Notes: a model not told the origin generated them from the sequence alone. A DNA stretch of 64,000 nucleotides from Streptomyces sp. Ag109_O5-1 (GCF_003814875.1 NZ_RKQF01000001.1:4278001-4342000); one strand, 5' to 3'; counted from the first letter of the stretch, positions 24,605-34,079 are shown. A program made the numbers and translations.

Positions 24605-25575
24605 TCGACCTCTCCGATCTTCAGCATCTGGCGCATGTACACGGCGACGACACCGAGCAGGAGGAGCACGGTGAGCAGGGCGATCGCGGAGCCCTGTCCG
24701 TAGTCGTTGACCACGAAGGCGCGGTCGTAGGAGTAGGTGGTCAACAGCTGGAACTCGGGCTCGGGGTGGCCGCCGCGCATCACGAAGACCTGCGGGAAGA
24801 CGCCCATGTCCCAGATGACCGAGAGCGTCGTGAGCATCACGATGATCGGCTTGAGGATGGGCAGCGTGACGTAACGGAAGACGCCCCAGGCGCCCGCGCC
24901 GTCGAGGCGGGCCGCCTCCTCCAGTTCCGCGGGGACCTGGGTGAGCCCGGCGCTGAGCGTGATGACCACGAAGGGCACCGCCCCCCAGACCACCAGGAGC
25001 ATGATCACGGCCAGCCCCTGCGGCCCGCTGGCGAACCAGTTGTGGCCGATCATCTCCACGCCCGGCAGCTTGCTGAGCAGGGCGTTGAGGATGCCGTAGT
25101 CGGAGTCGAAGAGCCACTTGAAGAGCGTGGTGGCGACGATGACCGGCATGCCCCAGCTGGCCACCAGCACGATGTTGACCAGGGTCTTCACCCAGCCGGA
25201 GACCCTCTGCAGCAGCAGGGCGATGAGCATGCCGACGACCATGGTGAAGACCACGCAGCCGACGGCGAAGACGATCGTGCGCAGCACGACCTGCCAGAAC
25301 TCGGTGTCGCCCAGCACCTCGGAGAAGTTCCCGAACCCGACCCAGTCGGCGGGCTTGAACCCCCACAGCTGGGACTGACCGAACTCCTGGAAGGAGAGGG
25401 TGACCAGCCGGTAGAAGGGATACCCGAGGACGAGCCCGAGGATCGCCAGACAGGGCGCGAGCAGCAGCCAGGGAACGGCGGGCCCGCCGGCGCGCCGGTC
25501 CGTGTGTGGTCGTCGCGGGGAGTCCGGTGGAGGTGCCGGCACCTTGGCGGGTGTGGTCGTGTCAACGGCACTCAT
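24601..25575 (-). CDS. dasB: chitobiose/GlcNAc-oligomer ABC permease DasB
   Basis: 324 residues. MalF-type CUT1 permease: a cytoplasmic N-terminus of about 35 residues, then six helices, with an EAA motif ELEEAARLDGAGAWGVFRYV and the QLWGFKPADWVGFGNFSEVL periplasmic segment. It forms the heterodimeric channel with DasC. The gene lies 204 bp after dasA. That gap contains a repeat with a strong hairpin (25616-25633) that may reduce readthrough, so that the binding protein is made in excess of the permease, a common arrangement. Acts in the cytoplasmic membrane. Confidence 0.92.
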   Translation of the reverse strand: MSAVDTTTPAKVPAPPPDSPRRPHTDRRAGGPAVPWLLLAPCLAILGLVLGYPFYRLVTLSFQEFGQSQLWGFKPADWVGFGNFSEVLGDTEFWQVVLRTIVFAVGCVVFTMVVGMLIALLLQRVSGWVKTLVNIVLVASWGMPVIVATTLFKWLFDSDYGILNALLSKLPGVEMIGHNWFASGPQGLAVIMLLVVWGAVPFVVITLSAGLTQVPAELEEAARLDGAGAWGVFRYVTLPILKPIIVMLTTLSVIWDMGVFPQVFVMRGGHPEPEFQLLTTYSYDRAFVVNDYGQGSAIALLTVLLLLGVVAVYMRQMLKIGEVE

Positions 25576-25611
25576 CGCGCACTCCTCAAGCAGATCGAGT
25601 CAGGCCCGCAG

Positions 25612-25681
25612 CAGCGCGCCCCCGAAGGGGCGCTGGGGGTCCCCCGGCCGAAGGTTGGGGGAGGAACTGCGCGACCAGCCA
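25612..25681. repeat. dispersed intergenic repeat with hairpin between dasA and dasB
   Basis: GCGCCCC-CGAA-GGGGCGC hairpin (25616-25633), then CTGGGGGTCCCCCGGCCGAAG and GGAGGAACTGCGCGACCAG. The second half matches the copy at 54197-54310. It could attenuate transcription inside the das operon. Confidence 0.7.
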
Positions 25682-25779
25682 CAACGAACCGGCACCAACC
25701 CACCGAGAGGTCGCGGCACTTTCCGAAATCACTGACCGGCCGGACCCGCCCCCGTCGCCCGGGCCCGGCCACAAACCGA

Positions 25780-27069
25780 CTACTTGCTGTTGATGACCTT
25801 GTCGATGGCCACGTCGGCTTCCTTGGCGGCCGCCTCGACCGTCTCCTTGCCCGTGCCGATGTTCTGCAGCATGGTCTGCAGGACCTGAGCCTTCTCGACC
25901 TGCCCCCAGCCCGGTGCCATCGGGACGAACCAGTTGGACTCGGCCGCGGTGGCCGGGACCGCGGTCGCCGGGTCGCTCTTCAGCGTGGCGAGGTCGGTCT
26001 TGTTGTTCGGCAGGTTGCCCTTGGCCATCAGGCCCTTCTGGCCGGAGGGACCGGTGAACGCGTTGATCCACTCGGCGGCGACGCCCTGCGCCTTGGACTT
26101 CACCGGGATGGCGAGGTCGGAACCGCCGAGGAAGACCGGCATGTTCTTGCCGGACGGGCCGGGCATCACGAAGTTGACGAGGTTGTCCTTCAGCTTGCCG
26201 CCGGTCTTGTCGTTCTTCGGGTCGGCCGCGGTCGCGCCCTCCCAGGCGGCGCCGAAGATCATCGCCGACTTGCCCTGGCCGTAGACGATGTACCGGTCGG
26301 ACTCGTCCTTGGTCTTGTCACCGTGCATGTACTTGTCGATGACGTTCTTGAACTCATTGAGACCCTTGAGGGACTCGGCCGAGGAGAGGTTGCCCTTCCA
26401 CTGGCCGCCGTTCTCGACGGCGATGGAGCCGCCGGCGTCGTAGACGAAGGACATCGCCGCGTACCAGTCACGGGTCGGCTGGTACCAGGCGCTGAACTTG
26501 TCGCCCTCCTTCTTCTGGATCTTGTCCAGGTCGGCGGTCAGCTCGGTGTACGTCTTCGGCGTGGTCTTGATGCCGGCCGAGGCGGCGACGTCCTTGCGCC
26601 AGTTGGCGACACGGCCGCCGGCGTAGTACGGCACGCCGTAGGTCTTGCCCTGGTAGGTGACGGAGGCCTTGAGGCCGTCGAGCCACTGGTCGGAGCTGGT
26701 GAACTGGGAGGCGTCGACGGGGGCGAAGGCGCCCTTGACCATGTAGCCGAGCATCTCGGTGTTGCCCATCTCGACCACGTCGGGGGTCTTGTCCGTGGCG
26801 AGGACGGCGTCCAGCTTGGTGTTCTTGTCCGGCCAGCCGTAGTACTCGTGGTTGATCTTGATGCCGGGGTGCTTCTTCTGCACGGCCGCGTCGGCCGCCT
26901 TCACCAGGTCGGGCCAGTTGTTCTGCGCGTCCACCGTGAGCCAGACGGTCAGCTCCTTGGCGTCCGTCCCCTTGCCGGAGTCCCCGCCGTCCTTCTTGTC
27001 ACTGCCACATGCCGCGATGGAGACGACCATGCCCGCGATACCGATCGCGGCTATCAGCTTGCGCTTCAC
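25780..27069 (-). CDS. dasA: chitobiose/GlcNAc-oligomer binding lipoprotein DasA
   Basis: 429 residues from GTG 27069, with ribosome site GAGGAGGG. A lipoprotein signal is clear: basic KRKL, hydrophobic stretch, lipobox SIAAC with C21. The mature part is a family 1 solute-binding protein (LTVWLTVDAQNNW, TPDVVEMGNTEMLGY, GVPYYAGGRVANWRKD, FLGGSDLAIPVKSKAQ). It captures chitin oligomers or GlcNAc outside the cell and passes them to DasBC. Two DasR operators lie just upstream. An in-frame extension to 27129 is rejected because it would cover the operator and lacks the signal peptide at its N-terminus. Confidence 0.94.
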   Translation of the reverse strand: MKRKLIAAIGIAGMVVSIAACGSDKKDGGDSGKGTDAKELTVWLTVDAQNNWPDLVKAADAAVQKKHPGIKINHEYYGWPDKNTKLDAVLATDKTPDVVEMGNTEMLGYMVKGAFAPVDASQFTSSDQWLDGLKASVTYQGKTYGVPYYAGGRVANWRKDVAASAGIKTTPKTYTELTADLDKIQKKEGDKFSAWYQPTRDWYAAMSFVYDAGGSIAVENGGQWKGNLSSAESLKGLNEFKNVIDKYMHGDKTKDESDRYIVYGQGKSAMIFGAAWEGATAADPKNDKTGGKLKDNLVNFVMPGPSGKNMPVFLGGSDLAIPVKSKAQGVAAEWINAFTGPSGQKGLMAKGNLPNNKTDLATLKSDPATAVPATAAESNWFVPMAPGWGQVEKAQVLQTMLQNIGTGKETVEAAAKEADVAIDKVINSK

Positions 27070-27127
27070 GCCACCCTCCTCAGGATGCCCACACACCCCC
27101 CGGGCCATGAGGCCGGGAAACTGGACC

Positions 27128-27143
27128 AATGGTGTAGACCAGT
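27128..27143. promoter_or_regulatory. DasR operator (dre) of dasA, proximal
   Basis: AATGGTGTAGACCAGT: core TGGTGTAGACCA, one mismatch to the consensus, 59 bp upstream of the dasA start. Confidence 0.85.
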
Positions 27144-27151
27144 ACCGGGAG

Positions 27152-27167
27152 CTTGAACCAGACCACG
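27152..27167. promoter_or_regulatory. second, weaker dre-like site of dasA
   Basis: CTTGAACCAGACCACG: the half-site AGACCA is perfect while the other half has three mismatches. It lies one helical turn or so beyond the proximal dre. Two dre sites at dasA are also known in S. coelicolor. Confidence 0.5.
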
Positions 27168-27275
27168 AGCCCTGTCAAGAGACCCGGAAGCGGCCCTGAC
27201 CAGCCGTTATGCGACCTATATATGCAAGAACCTTTAAGTAAGAAGGCAGCGAAAAGAGCGTCGGCGGAGTACGCT

Positions 27276-27313
27276 CGTCCGCTAGACCACTTGGCTTTGT
27301 GGACTAGACCAAA
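27276..27313. promoter_or_regulatory. paired dre-like sites upstream of dasR
   Basis: Distal core TCCGCTAGACCA (27278-27289, right half perfect) and proximal core TGGACTAGACCA (27300-27311, one mismatch). The centres are 22 bp apart, about two helical turns, 67 bp and more before the dasR start. They suggest autoregulation and shared control of the dasA-dasR divergent region. Confidence 0.7.
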
Positions 27314-27379
27314 AGCGGCGGCGACGGTATACAGAAGGGATCACGACGTGACCCACGGCCGGAGCCGGGAAGGCGGAGC

Positions 27380-28144
27380 ATGAGCACCGACGTCAGCAGT
27401 GCGGAGAACGAGAGCGGGACAGCCGTCCGTACCGCGCGCGTGCCCAAGTACTACCGCCTGAAGAAGCACCTGCTGGAGATGACGGAGACCCAGGCGCCGG
27501 GTACCCCCGTCCCGCCCGAGCGCACCCTGGCCGCCGAGTTCGACACCTCCCGCACCACCGTCCGCCAGGCCCTCCAGGAACTCGTCGTCGAGGGCCGGCT
27601 GGAGCGCATCCAGGGCAAGGGCACCTTCGTCGCCAAGCCGAAGGTCTCCCAGGCGCTGCAACTCACCTCGTACACCGAGGACATGCGCGCCCAGGGCCTG
27701 GAGCCGACCTCACAGCTGCTGGACATCGGCTACATCACCGCCGACGACCGGCTGGCCGCCCTGCTCGACATAAGCGCCGGCGGCCGGGTGCTGCGCATCG
27801 AGCGGCTGCGTATGGCCAACGGCGAGCCGATGGCCATCGAGACCACGCACCTGAGCGCGAAGCGCTTCCCCGCGCTGCGCCGCTCCCTCGTCAAGTACAC
27901 GTCCCTCTACACCGCCCTCGCTGAGGTGTACGACGTGCACCTCGCCGAGGCCGAGGAGACCATCGAGACCTCGCTGGCCACCCCGCGGGAGGCCGGCCTG
28001 CTCGGTACCGACGTGGGCCTGCCGATGCTCATGCTCTCCCGGCACTCCCTGGACCGCGAGGGCCAGCCGGTGGAGTGGGTGCGGTCCGTCTACCGGGGAG
28101 ACCGCTACAAGTTCGTGGCCCGGCTCAAGCGCCCGCAGGACTAG
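27380..28144 (+). CDS. dasR: GntR-family (HutC type) aminosugar regulator DasR
   Basis: 254 residues. The winged helix-turn-helix at about 22-90 contains VPPERTLAAEFDTSRTTVRQ and LVVEGRLERIQGKGTFVAKP. The UTRA effector domain at 105-250 has IERLRMANGEPMAIETTHL and a C-terminal VEWVRSVYRGDRYKF. DasR represses aminosugar uptake and use and, in S. coelicolor, chitinase, antibiotic and siderophore genes; it is released by glucosamine-6-phosphate. It is divergent from dasA, with four dre-like sites between the two genes. nagB upstream of the cluster carries its own dre. Confidence 0.95.
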   Translation: MSTDVSSAENESGTAVRTARVPKYYRLKKHLLEMTETQAPGTPVPPERTLAAEFDTSRTTVRQALQELVVEGRLERIQGKGTFVAKPKVSQALQLTSYTEDMRAQGLEPTSQLLDIGYITADDRLAALLDISAGGRVLRIERLRMANGEPMAIETTHLSAKRFPALRRSLVKYTSLYTALAEVYDVHLAEAEETIETSLATPREAGLLGTDVGLPMLMLSRHSLDREGQPVEWVRSVYRGDRYKFVARLKRPQD

Positions 28145-28366
28145 GACGGTTCACGACCGGCCGCCCCCTCGGCCGGTCGACCGGCAACCCCACCGGCCCC
28201 CTGCCGGGCCCCAACCGGCCCCCTCACCGGCATCTCCACCGAATCGACATACCGATATGCGGATGAGGTCTTCCGCTGACCTTGCGCGTTCGCCATGATT
28301 GCCTGCGCATTACACAGGTGAACAACGGTGATCGCCGTACGGTCAGTGAGGGGACGGAGCCGCGAG

Positions 28367-28639
28367 ATGTCAGATGCGTCCGATGTGACCAAAGCGGCGG
28401 TGGTGACGCCTGTGCGCGTCGTCATCGCCATCTGCCTGATAGCGCCCTTCGTGGCGATGCTGTGGGTGGGCTCGTACGCCAAGACGGACCCGGTGTTCAT
28501 CGGGATCCCGTTCTTCTACTGGTACCAGATGCTGTGGGTGCTGATCTCCACCGCGCTCACCGTGACCGCGTACCAGCTGTGGGAGCGTGACCAGCGCGCC
28601 CGCAAGGCCCGGAGCACGACCGGGGGTGCGCAGCGGTGA
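28367..28639 (+). CDS. DUF3311 small membrane protein (permease partner)
   Basis: 90 residues from ATG 28367, with GGGACGGAG as ribosome site. Two hydrophobic helices (about residues 12-35 and 45-70) separated by YAKTDPVFIGIPFFYWYQ, the DUF3311 signature, then a charged tail WERDQRARKARS. DUF3311 genes typically precede MctP-type solute:sodium symporter genes; here the stop overlaps the GTG of that gene by four bases. It is probably a small obligatory subunit or stabiliser of the permease. The 222 bp before it, after dasR, hold no gene. Confidence 0.85.
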   Translation: MSDASDVTKAAVVTPVRVVIAICLIAPFVAMLWVGSYAKTDPVFIGIPFFYWYQMLWVLISTALTVTAYQLWERDQRARKARSTTGGAQR

Positions 28640-30264
28640 AGGACGGTGTGAACGGCGTCGCGCTCGGCGTCTTCGTCTTCTTCTTCCTGGCCGTCACGGT
28701 CATGGGCTTCCTGGCCGCGCGCTGGCGCAAGGCCGACAACGAGCACAGCCTCGACGAATGGGGCCTGGGCGGACGGTCGTTCGGGACCTGGGTCACCTGG
28801 TTCCTGCTCGGCGGCGACCTCTACACGGCGTACACCTTCGTCGCCGTACCGGCGGCGATCTACGCGGCGGGCGCGGCCGGCTTCTTCGCCGTGCCGTACA
28901 CGATCCTCGTCTACCCGCTGATCTTCACGTTCCTGCCGCGGCTGTGGTCGGTGTCCCACAAGCACGGCTATGTGACGACCTCGGACTTCGTGCGCGGCCG
29001 GTTCGGCTCCAAGGGGCTCTCGTTCGCCGTCGCCCTGACCGGCATCCTGGCAACGATGCCATACATCGCGCTGCAGCTCGTGGGCATCCAAGCGGTGCTC
29101 GACGTGATGGGCGTCGGCGGCAGCGACGGCACCAACTGGTTCGTGAAGGACCTGCCGTTGCTCATCGCCTTCGGTGTCCTCGCGGCCTACACCTACTCCT
29201 CCGGCCTCCGTGCCCCCGCCCTGATCGCGTTCGTGAAGGACGGGCTGATCTACCTCGTCATCGCCGTGGCGATCATCTACATCCCGATCAAGCTGGGCGG
29301 CTTCGACGACATCTTCGCCAAGGCGGGCCACGCGTTCGCCCAGACCAACCCGGCGACCGGCAAGCCGCGCGGCACGCTGGCCCCGGCGGAGCCCGCCCAG
29401 TGGACGTACGCCACGCTGGCGTTGGGCTCGGCGCTCGCCCTGTTCATGTACCCGCACTCGATCACCGCGACGCTCTCCTCCAAGAGCCGTGACGTGATCC
29501 GCCGCAACACCACGATCCTGCCGCTGTACTCACTGATGCTGGGCCTGCTGGCCCTGCTCGGCTTCATGGCGATCGCGGCCGGGGTCAAGGTCACCAACGG
29601 CCAGCTGGCGATCCCGCAGTTGTTCGAGAACATGTTCCCGGACTGGTTCGCGGGCGTGGCCTTCGCGGCGATCGGTATCGGTGCCCTGGTGCCCGCGGCC
29701 ATCATGTCCATCGCGGCCGCGAACCTCTTCACCCGCAACATCTACCGGGACTTCATCAAGCCGGACGCGACGCCGAAGCAGGAGGCCCAGGTCTCCAAGC
29801 TCGTGTCCCTGCTGGTGAAGGTGGGCGCGCTGGTCTTCGTCCTCACCATGGACAAGACGGTCGCCATCAACTTCCAGCTCCTGGGCGGCATCTGGATCCT
29901 GCAGACCTTCCCGTCGCTGGTGGGCGGCCTGTTCACCCGCTGGTTCCACCGCTGGGCCCTGCTGGCGGGCTGGGCGGTGGGCATGGTCTACGGAACGGTC
30001 GCGGCGTACGGCGTCGCCTCGCCCACCCAGAAGCACTTCGGCGGCAGCGCCAAGGAGATCCCGGGCATCGGCGAGATCGGCTACATCGGCCTGACGGCGT
30101 TCGTGATGAACGTAGTGGTGACGGTGGTCCTGACCTTCGCCCTGAAGGCGCTGAAGGCCCCTGAGGGCGTGGACGAGACCAGCCCGGAGGACTACACGGC
30201 GGACGCGGGCGACCCGGACGTGCAGGTCGAACTCCCGCCGGCCGTCGCGGGATCCGCACACTGA
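28636..30264 (+). CDS. MctP-type monocarboxylate/solute:sodium symporter (SSS family)
   Basis: 542 residues from GTG 28636. Sodium:solute symporter fold with about 13 helices: EHSLDEWGLGGRSFGTWVTW near residue 37, the core PYIALQLVGIQAVLDVMG, FMYPHSITATLSSKSRDVIR, and IGIGALVPAAIMSIAAANLF with the conserved AA-N-L-F of the sodium site. The C-terminal 40 residues are acidic. In rhizobia MctP imports lactate, pyruvate and related acids; the substrate here is inferred from similarity only. It is translationally coupled to the DUF3311 gene. It is convergent with the large NTPase gene, 31 bp away. Confidence 0.88.
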   Translation: MKDGVNGVALGVFVFFFLAVTVMGFLAARWRKADNEHSLDEWGLGGRSFGTWVTWFLLGGDLYTAYTFVAVPAAIYAAGAAGFFAVPYTILVYPLIFTFLPRLWSVSHKHGYVTTSDFVRGRFGSKGLSFAVALTGILATMPYIALQLVGIQAVLDVMGVGGSDGTNWFVKDLPLLIAFGVLAAYTYSSGLRAPALIAFVKDGLIYLVIAVAIIYIPIKLGGFDDIFAKAGHAFAQTNPATGKPRGTLAPAEPAQWTYATLALGSALALFMYPHSITATLSSKSRDVIRRNTTILPLYSLMLGLLALLGFMAIAAGVKVTNGQLAIPQLFENMFPDWFAGVAFAAIGIGALVPAAIMSIAAANLFTRNIYRDFIKPDATPKQEAQVSKLVSLLVKVGALVFVLTMDKTVAINFQLLGGIWILQTFPSLVGGLFTRWFHRWALLAGWAVGMVYGTVAAYGVASPTQKHFGGSAKEIPGIGEIGYIGLTAFVMNVVVTVVLTFALKALKAPEGVDETSPEDYTADAGDPDVQVELPPAVAGSAH

Positions 30265-30295
30265 CGAGGCCCGGCCCCGGCGCACGCGCGGCTCG

Positions 30296-33200
30296 CTAGT
30301 CGCGCGTACGCCCGGCCATCGCGTCCCAGAAACGATCCAGTTCACGGACGCGCATGCTCACCCAGGGCGGTGTCCTGCGGTGCAGGAGCCGGGGGAACCA
30401 ACGGCGTACCCGGCCCGGCAGCAGGGCCTGCTGCTGGCGGCAGAACGGCTCGCGGATCTCTCCCCGGGGCAACCAGCCCCGGGGAGGGTACGGGCAGAGC
30501 TGGAACCTGCAGTCGGGCAGACAGGCGGATCCGGGTGCGGGCGGGGTGGATGTGCCGATCCGCAGTCCGGGACGCAGGGGCTCCCGGTTCGTGCGGATGC
30601 ACGGCGGCAGTGGCGTACCGAGCTGCTCCGCGCGGGCCATGCGTTCCTCGACCTCGTCCGGATGCCCGTCGCGTTCGAGGAGGTTGAGCATGACCAGTAC
30701 GTCGGCGACGAGGTGCTGGGCGCGCGGGTCGAGGGTGCTCCAGCCGACCGACGGCGGGATCCACAGGTTGTCCTTGCGGTAGCCCCCGGGGCGCTCGGCG
30801 CGGGCACCGATGTTGTCGGCGACACTCTTCTCGTCGATCCACAGGAACCGTTCGGGCTGTCCTGTCTCCAGAGCGAGGGCCACCAGATCACCCGTCTCGG
30901 CCACGAACGGATGCAGGCGGCGCCGGACCTGATCGCCGTTCTCTCCGGGCTGTCCCGGCGCCGCGCTCTCCGTGCCCGCCATGGACAGCCAGCGCTCCAC
31001 CGTCTGTACGGCGGTGGCCCCACCGCGCGGCTGCACCGGCCGGGACCCGCGGGCACGGCCGCCGTTCGGCCCCGGCATGGCGTACCCCTGGCGGTCGCAG
31101 CCGGCGGCCATGTCCGCGAGCTCCCACAGGCACAGTGCCTGGAGCAGGCTGAGTTGCGCGTACCAGCACCGGGACTGTTGCAGCACGGTCTCCGCCTGGC
31201 GGATCAGGTCGATGCGACCGCCCGGGTAGGTGTGGGGGTGCCGTTGGCGTCGGTTGGCCGCGTACTTGAAGCCCTGGGCCAGCGCCGCTTCCAGGGGCAG
31301 CGGCAGGTCGGGGGTACCGCCGGTGAACTTCGGGTCCAGGTGGCGCAACCACTTGGCAAGGCGTTCCCGGGCCTCGTCGCGGTGGACCTCGTCGACCGAG
31401 CCCAGGAGCATCGGGAGCGTCCAGGCCCGTATCACGAACTCCCTGAAGAGAGCCACCCGCCGCTGACGGTAACGCCGGTTGAGCTCCTGCCGGTCGTGCT
31501 GCAGCCGCCGGATGTGCTCGGACGTCGCGGCCCGCCCGGACGCTCCGGCCGATCTCGCACGCCCCATACACTCGGCCCACGTCTCGTACTCCCGCCTCTT
31601 CCGGGCCCTCAGGTTCTCGAGACGGTTGTTGTACTCCTCCACGGGATCGCTGTTCAGGCCCACCCGCTCGCGGATCACGGCGAACGCCGCGTTGCCGCCG
31701 GCTCCGATCTCCTGGGCGACGGCCAAGCGGATGGAGTAGGAGGGTTCTTCGATGCCCAGCAGGACGAACTCCCAGTACAGCGGGGTGGTGTCGATACGGT
31801 CGCCGACCTTGCGCAGCGTGGCTCCGAGTTGCTTGATCAACCTCCGCTTCGCGTCCCTCAGGGTGCGCCGGTCGCCCTTGACGCCGGGCCAGCGCTCGCG
31901 CACCGCGGCGACGATGTCACCCAGCCGTCTCGGATCCTCCTCCCCGCTCTCGATCTCCAGAGCCGCCGCGTAGAGGTCGAGGGCTTTCGGGTCGTCCGTA
32001 CGACGGCTCGCGGCCGCGCTCAGGCGGTGGGCCGGAGTGCGGCCCCGCACGGGTGCCTGCCGGACCAGTTCGGCGATCTCCCTGCGTATTTCGGCCCGGA
32101 TCCCGCTCTCCTCCCTCCCCGCAAGGCCCGCCGACCGCGCGCGGGACAGCAGCACCAGGGCGATGAGCAGCTCACGGCTGGGACCGGGCGGCTGCAGTGC
32201 CTGCTCGACCAGTTCGCCGGCACCCCGCTCCCCCAGCTGGTTCAGCACACGGCAGCCGAAGTACGCCTGCATGATGCTGTGCGGGAAACGGACCCGGTGC
32301 TCGAAGCCCTCCACCAGCTTGAGCTTGCTCGCATGGGCCGTGAGGCGGGCGAGGCCGGCCCGGCACTGGTCCATGTTCCCCTCGCTCAGCCGTCTGCGTT
32401 CCTCGTCGCTGAGCCGCTGGCACAGCACGCCCCAGATGTGTTGCCGGTCCCACTGGGAGAGGACGTTCCCGCGCTTCCCGTACTGGTCGAAGGCACGGCC
32501 GGTCCACATGTGCTCCGCCCGCGCCCGGGCACGCCGCGCCGGCCCGGGGTGGAGGACCTCCGGGTCGAGCAGTTCGGCGAAGTCCACCTCCAGCTTGTCC
32601 TGGAGCAGTCCGGCGCAGGCCAGAGCCGAGACCGTTTCGAGGGCGTCGCGGCGCTCCTGCGGGGTCAGCGCGACGTCCTCGCGCAGTTTCCCCTCGCACA
32701 GCGCCTCGGCCCAGGTGTCCAGCAGCCACAGCCGCAGGGCGGCACGATCACGGCCACGGCCGTTCAGGTGCCGCGGATCGTCGCCCGGGCGATCCTGCTC
32801 CAGGGCTCCGCGCCGGTGGAGTTCACGGGCGATGTGGAGGTAGATGGGTGAATCGGTCACCTCCGCCGTCTCCACGATCCAGCCGAGCCGACGCTCGTCG
32901 GAGTCCGGTACGCCCGCTTCGACGAAGCGCAGCGCCGCCTCCTCGCCGAGCGGCTCCAGTTCGACGATCGCGGCGGAGGTGCTCTCCAGCGGACTGTGCG
33001 GACGGGATGCGATGACCAGGGGAAGCTTCTCCTCGTGGGCACGTTCGATGGCCTGGCGGATGACGTTGTCCCGGTTCTGCTGCTGACCGTCGTCCAGAAG
33101 GGCCTCTTCCAGCCCGTCGGCAAGGACGACCGGCTTGTCGTCGGCGAGGAGTTGTTGCCAGACCCGGTCGGTCTTGCTGCGCGCCAGGATGCCCTTGGGC

Positions 33201-33922
33201 GCCTCGTCGGTGAAGCGCCGCTTGGCCAGGTGTTCGAAGTTCAGGTCGGCTCCGTCGCCTGCGTCCCGCAGCCGGATCGGGACCGGTACGGCGTTCTGGC
33301 AGGCCAGGAGTTCGGTGAGCCGTACGAGGACGGCGGTCTTGCCCGCGCCGACCCCGCCGACGAGCAGATACGGCCGACGGGTGTCGCGCTCCCGCAGCCG
33401 CTCGGCGATGACCTGGGCGATCTCCTCCCGGCCCACGATCTCGGCGGTGTCGGGCCCGGCAGTGGGCACCAGTCTGCCGGGGTCCCGCAGCGCTTTGGTG
33501 AGGTAACGCCGTTTGGTCCAGCGGTACCACCAGAACAGGAAGAGCGCGGCGGCGATCGAGGCGGCGAGGATCGGACCGACGAACTTGAAGACGATGTCGA
33601 ACGCCTGGCTTTTCTCCCGCCAGTGCTCGAACGGGGTGGTGTGGTGCACTCCCACGATGTACAGGCCCTCGATGCTCCACGCGAGCAGCGTGAGCACGGC
33701 GACCAGCCAGATCAGCCTGGTGACATTGGCGTAGGAGGCCCATCTGCGCCACTTCTTGGGGCGGGCGGTCCCCCGGCGGGCCTCCAGACGGATCGTCAGG
33801 GAGTGCCAGTGGCGGGCGAGACGGCGTCCGGCCCGGCTGCCCGTGCGTCTCAGACCAAGTGTCGCCATCGGCGCGGCGCGCGGTCGCTCCTTGCCGGGCG
33901 GGTGACGGACGACCCTCGTCAT
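30296..33922 (-). CDS. large membrane-anchored P-loop (NACHT/STAND-like) NTPase
   Basis: 1208 residues from ATG 33922 (ribosome site GGAAGGAA). The first 65 residues are strongly basic. Two transmembrane helices lie at about 70-91 and 110-133. A P-loop NTPase follows, with Walker A LLVGGVGAGKTAVLVRL (189-196 core), Walker B-like KPVVLADGLEEALLDD (265-273 core) and a sensor-like VIASRPHS. Residues 450-1000 are helix-rich with HEAT/TPR-like character (QAYFGCRVLNQLGERG, SYSIRLAVAQEIGAG). The C-terminal 200 residues include CLPDCRFQLCPYPPRGW, a possible metal site. The layout (membrane anchor, STAND-like switch, helical sensor) resembles signalling or immunity NTPases. No named family is recognised beyond this, and no partner gene is adjacent. 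Confidence 0.8.
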   Translation of the reverse strand: MTRVVRHPPGKERPRAAPMATLGLRRTGSRAGRRLARHWHSLTIRLEARRGTARPKKWRRWASYANVTRLIWLVAVLTLLAWSIEGLYIVGVHHTTPFEHWREKSQAFDIVFKFVGPILAASIAAALFLFWWYRWTKRRYLTKALRDPGRLVPTAGPDTAEIVGREEIAQVIAERLRERDTRRPYLLVGGVGAGKTAVLVRLTELLACQNAVPVPIRLRDAGDGADLNFEHLAKRRFTDEAPKGILARSKTDRVWQQLLADDKPVVLADGLEEALLDDGQQQNRDNVIRQAIERAHEEKLPLVIASRPHSPLESTSAAIVELEPLGEEAALRFVEAGVPDSDERRLGWIVETAEVTDSPIYLHIARELHRRGALEQDRPGDDPRHLNGRGRDRAALRLWLLDTWAEALCEGKLREDVALTPQERRDALETVSALACAGLLQDKLEVDFAELLDPEVLHPGPARRARARAEHMWTGRAFDQYGKRGNVLSQWDRQHIWGVLCQRLSDEERRRLSEGNMDQCRAGLARLTAHASKLKLVEGFEHRVRFPHSIMQAYFGCRVLNQLGERGAGELVEQALQPPGPSRELLIALVLLSRARSAGLAGREESGIRAEIRREIAELVRQAPVRGRTPAHRLSAAASRRTDDPKALDLYAAALEIESGEEDPRRLGDIVAAVRERWPGVKGDRRTLRDAKRRLIKQLGATLRKVGDRIDTTPLYWEFVLLGIEEPSYSIRLAVAQEIGAGGNAAFAVIRERVGLNSDPVEEYNNRLENLRARKRREYETWAECMGRARSAGASGRAATSEHIRRLQHDRQELNRRYRQRRVALFREFVIRAWTLPMLLGSVDEVHRDEARERLAKWLRHLDPKFTGGTPDLPLPLEAALAQGFKYAANRRQRHPHTYPGGRIDLIRQAETVLQQSRCWYAQLSLLQALCLWELADMAAGCDRQGYAMPGPNGGRARGSRPVQPRGGATAVQTVERWLSMAGTESAAPGQPGENGDQVRRRLHPFVAETGDLVALALETGQPERFLWIDEKSVADNIGARAERPGGYRKDNLWIPPSVGWSTLDPRAQHLVADVLVMLNLLERDGHPDEVEERMARAEQLGTPLPPCIRTNREPLRPGLRIGTSTPPAPGSACLPDCRFQLCPYPPRGWLPRGEIREPFCRQQQALLPGRVRRWFPRLLHRRTPPWVSMRVRELDRFWDAMAGRTRD

Positions 33923-34079
33923 GGCGATTTCCTTCCGAGATCTGTGCTCGGGGCCAAGGAACTGAGGGGGCGACCACACCTAGTTCCATGGAATCACTCC
34001 CGCCGCTCCCCGCAACCCGGCCGCATCACGGCGGAAACACCGTGGCTGGGCCGTGGGGGCCTCCGGCAGACTCGGTGGC

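Noticed and set aside
30380..32851. An 823-codon plus-strand frame opposite the large NTPase gene
   Set aside because: Low-complexity composition and no domain; the minus-strand frame has Walker motifs, membrane helices and a good ribosome site.
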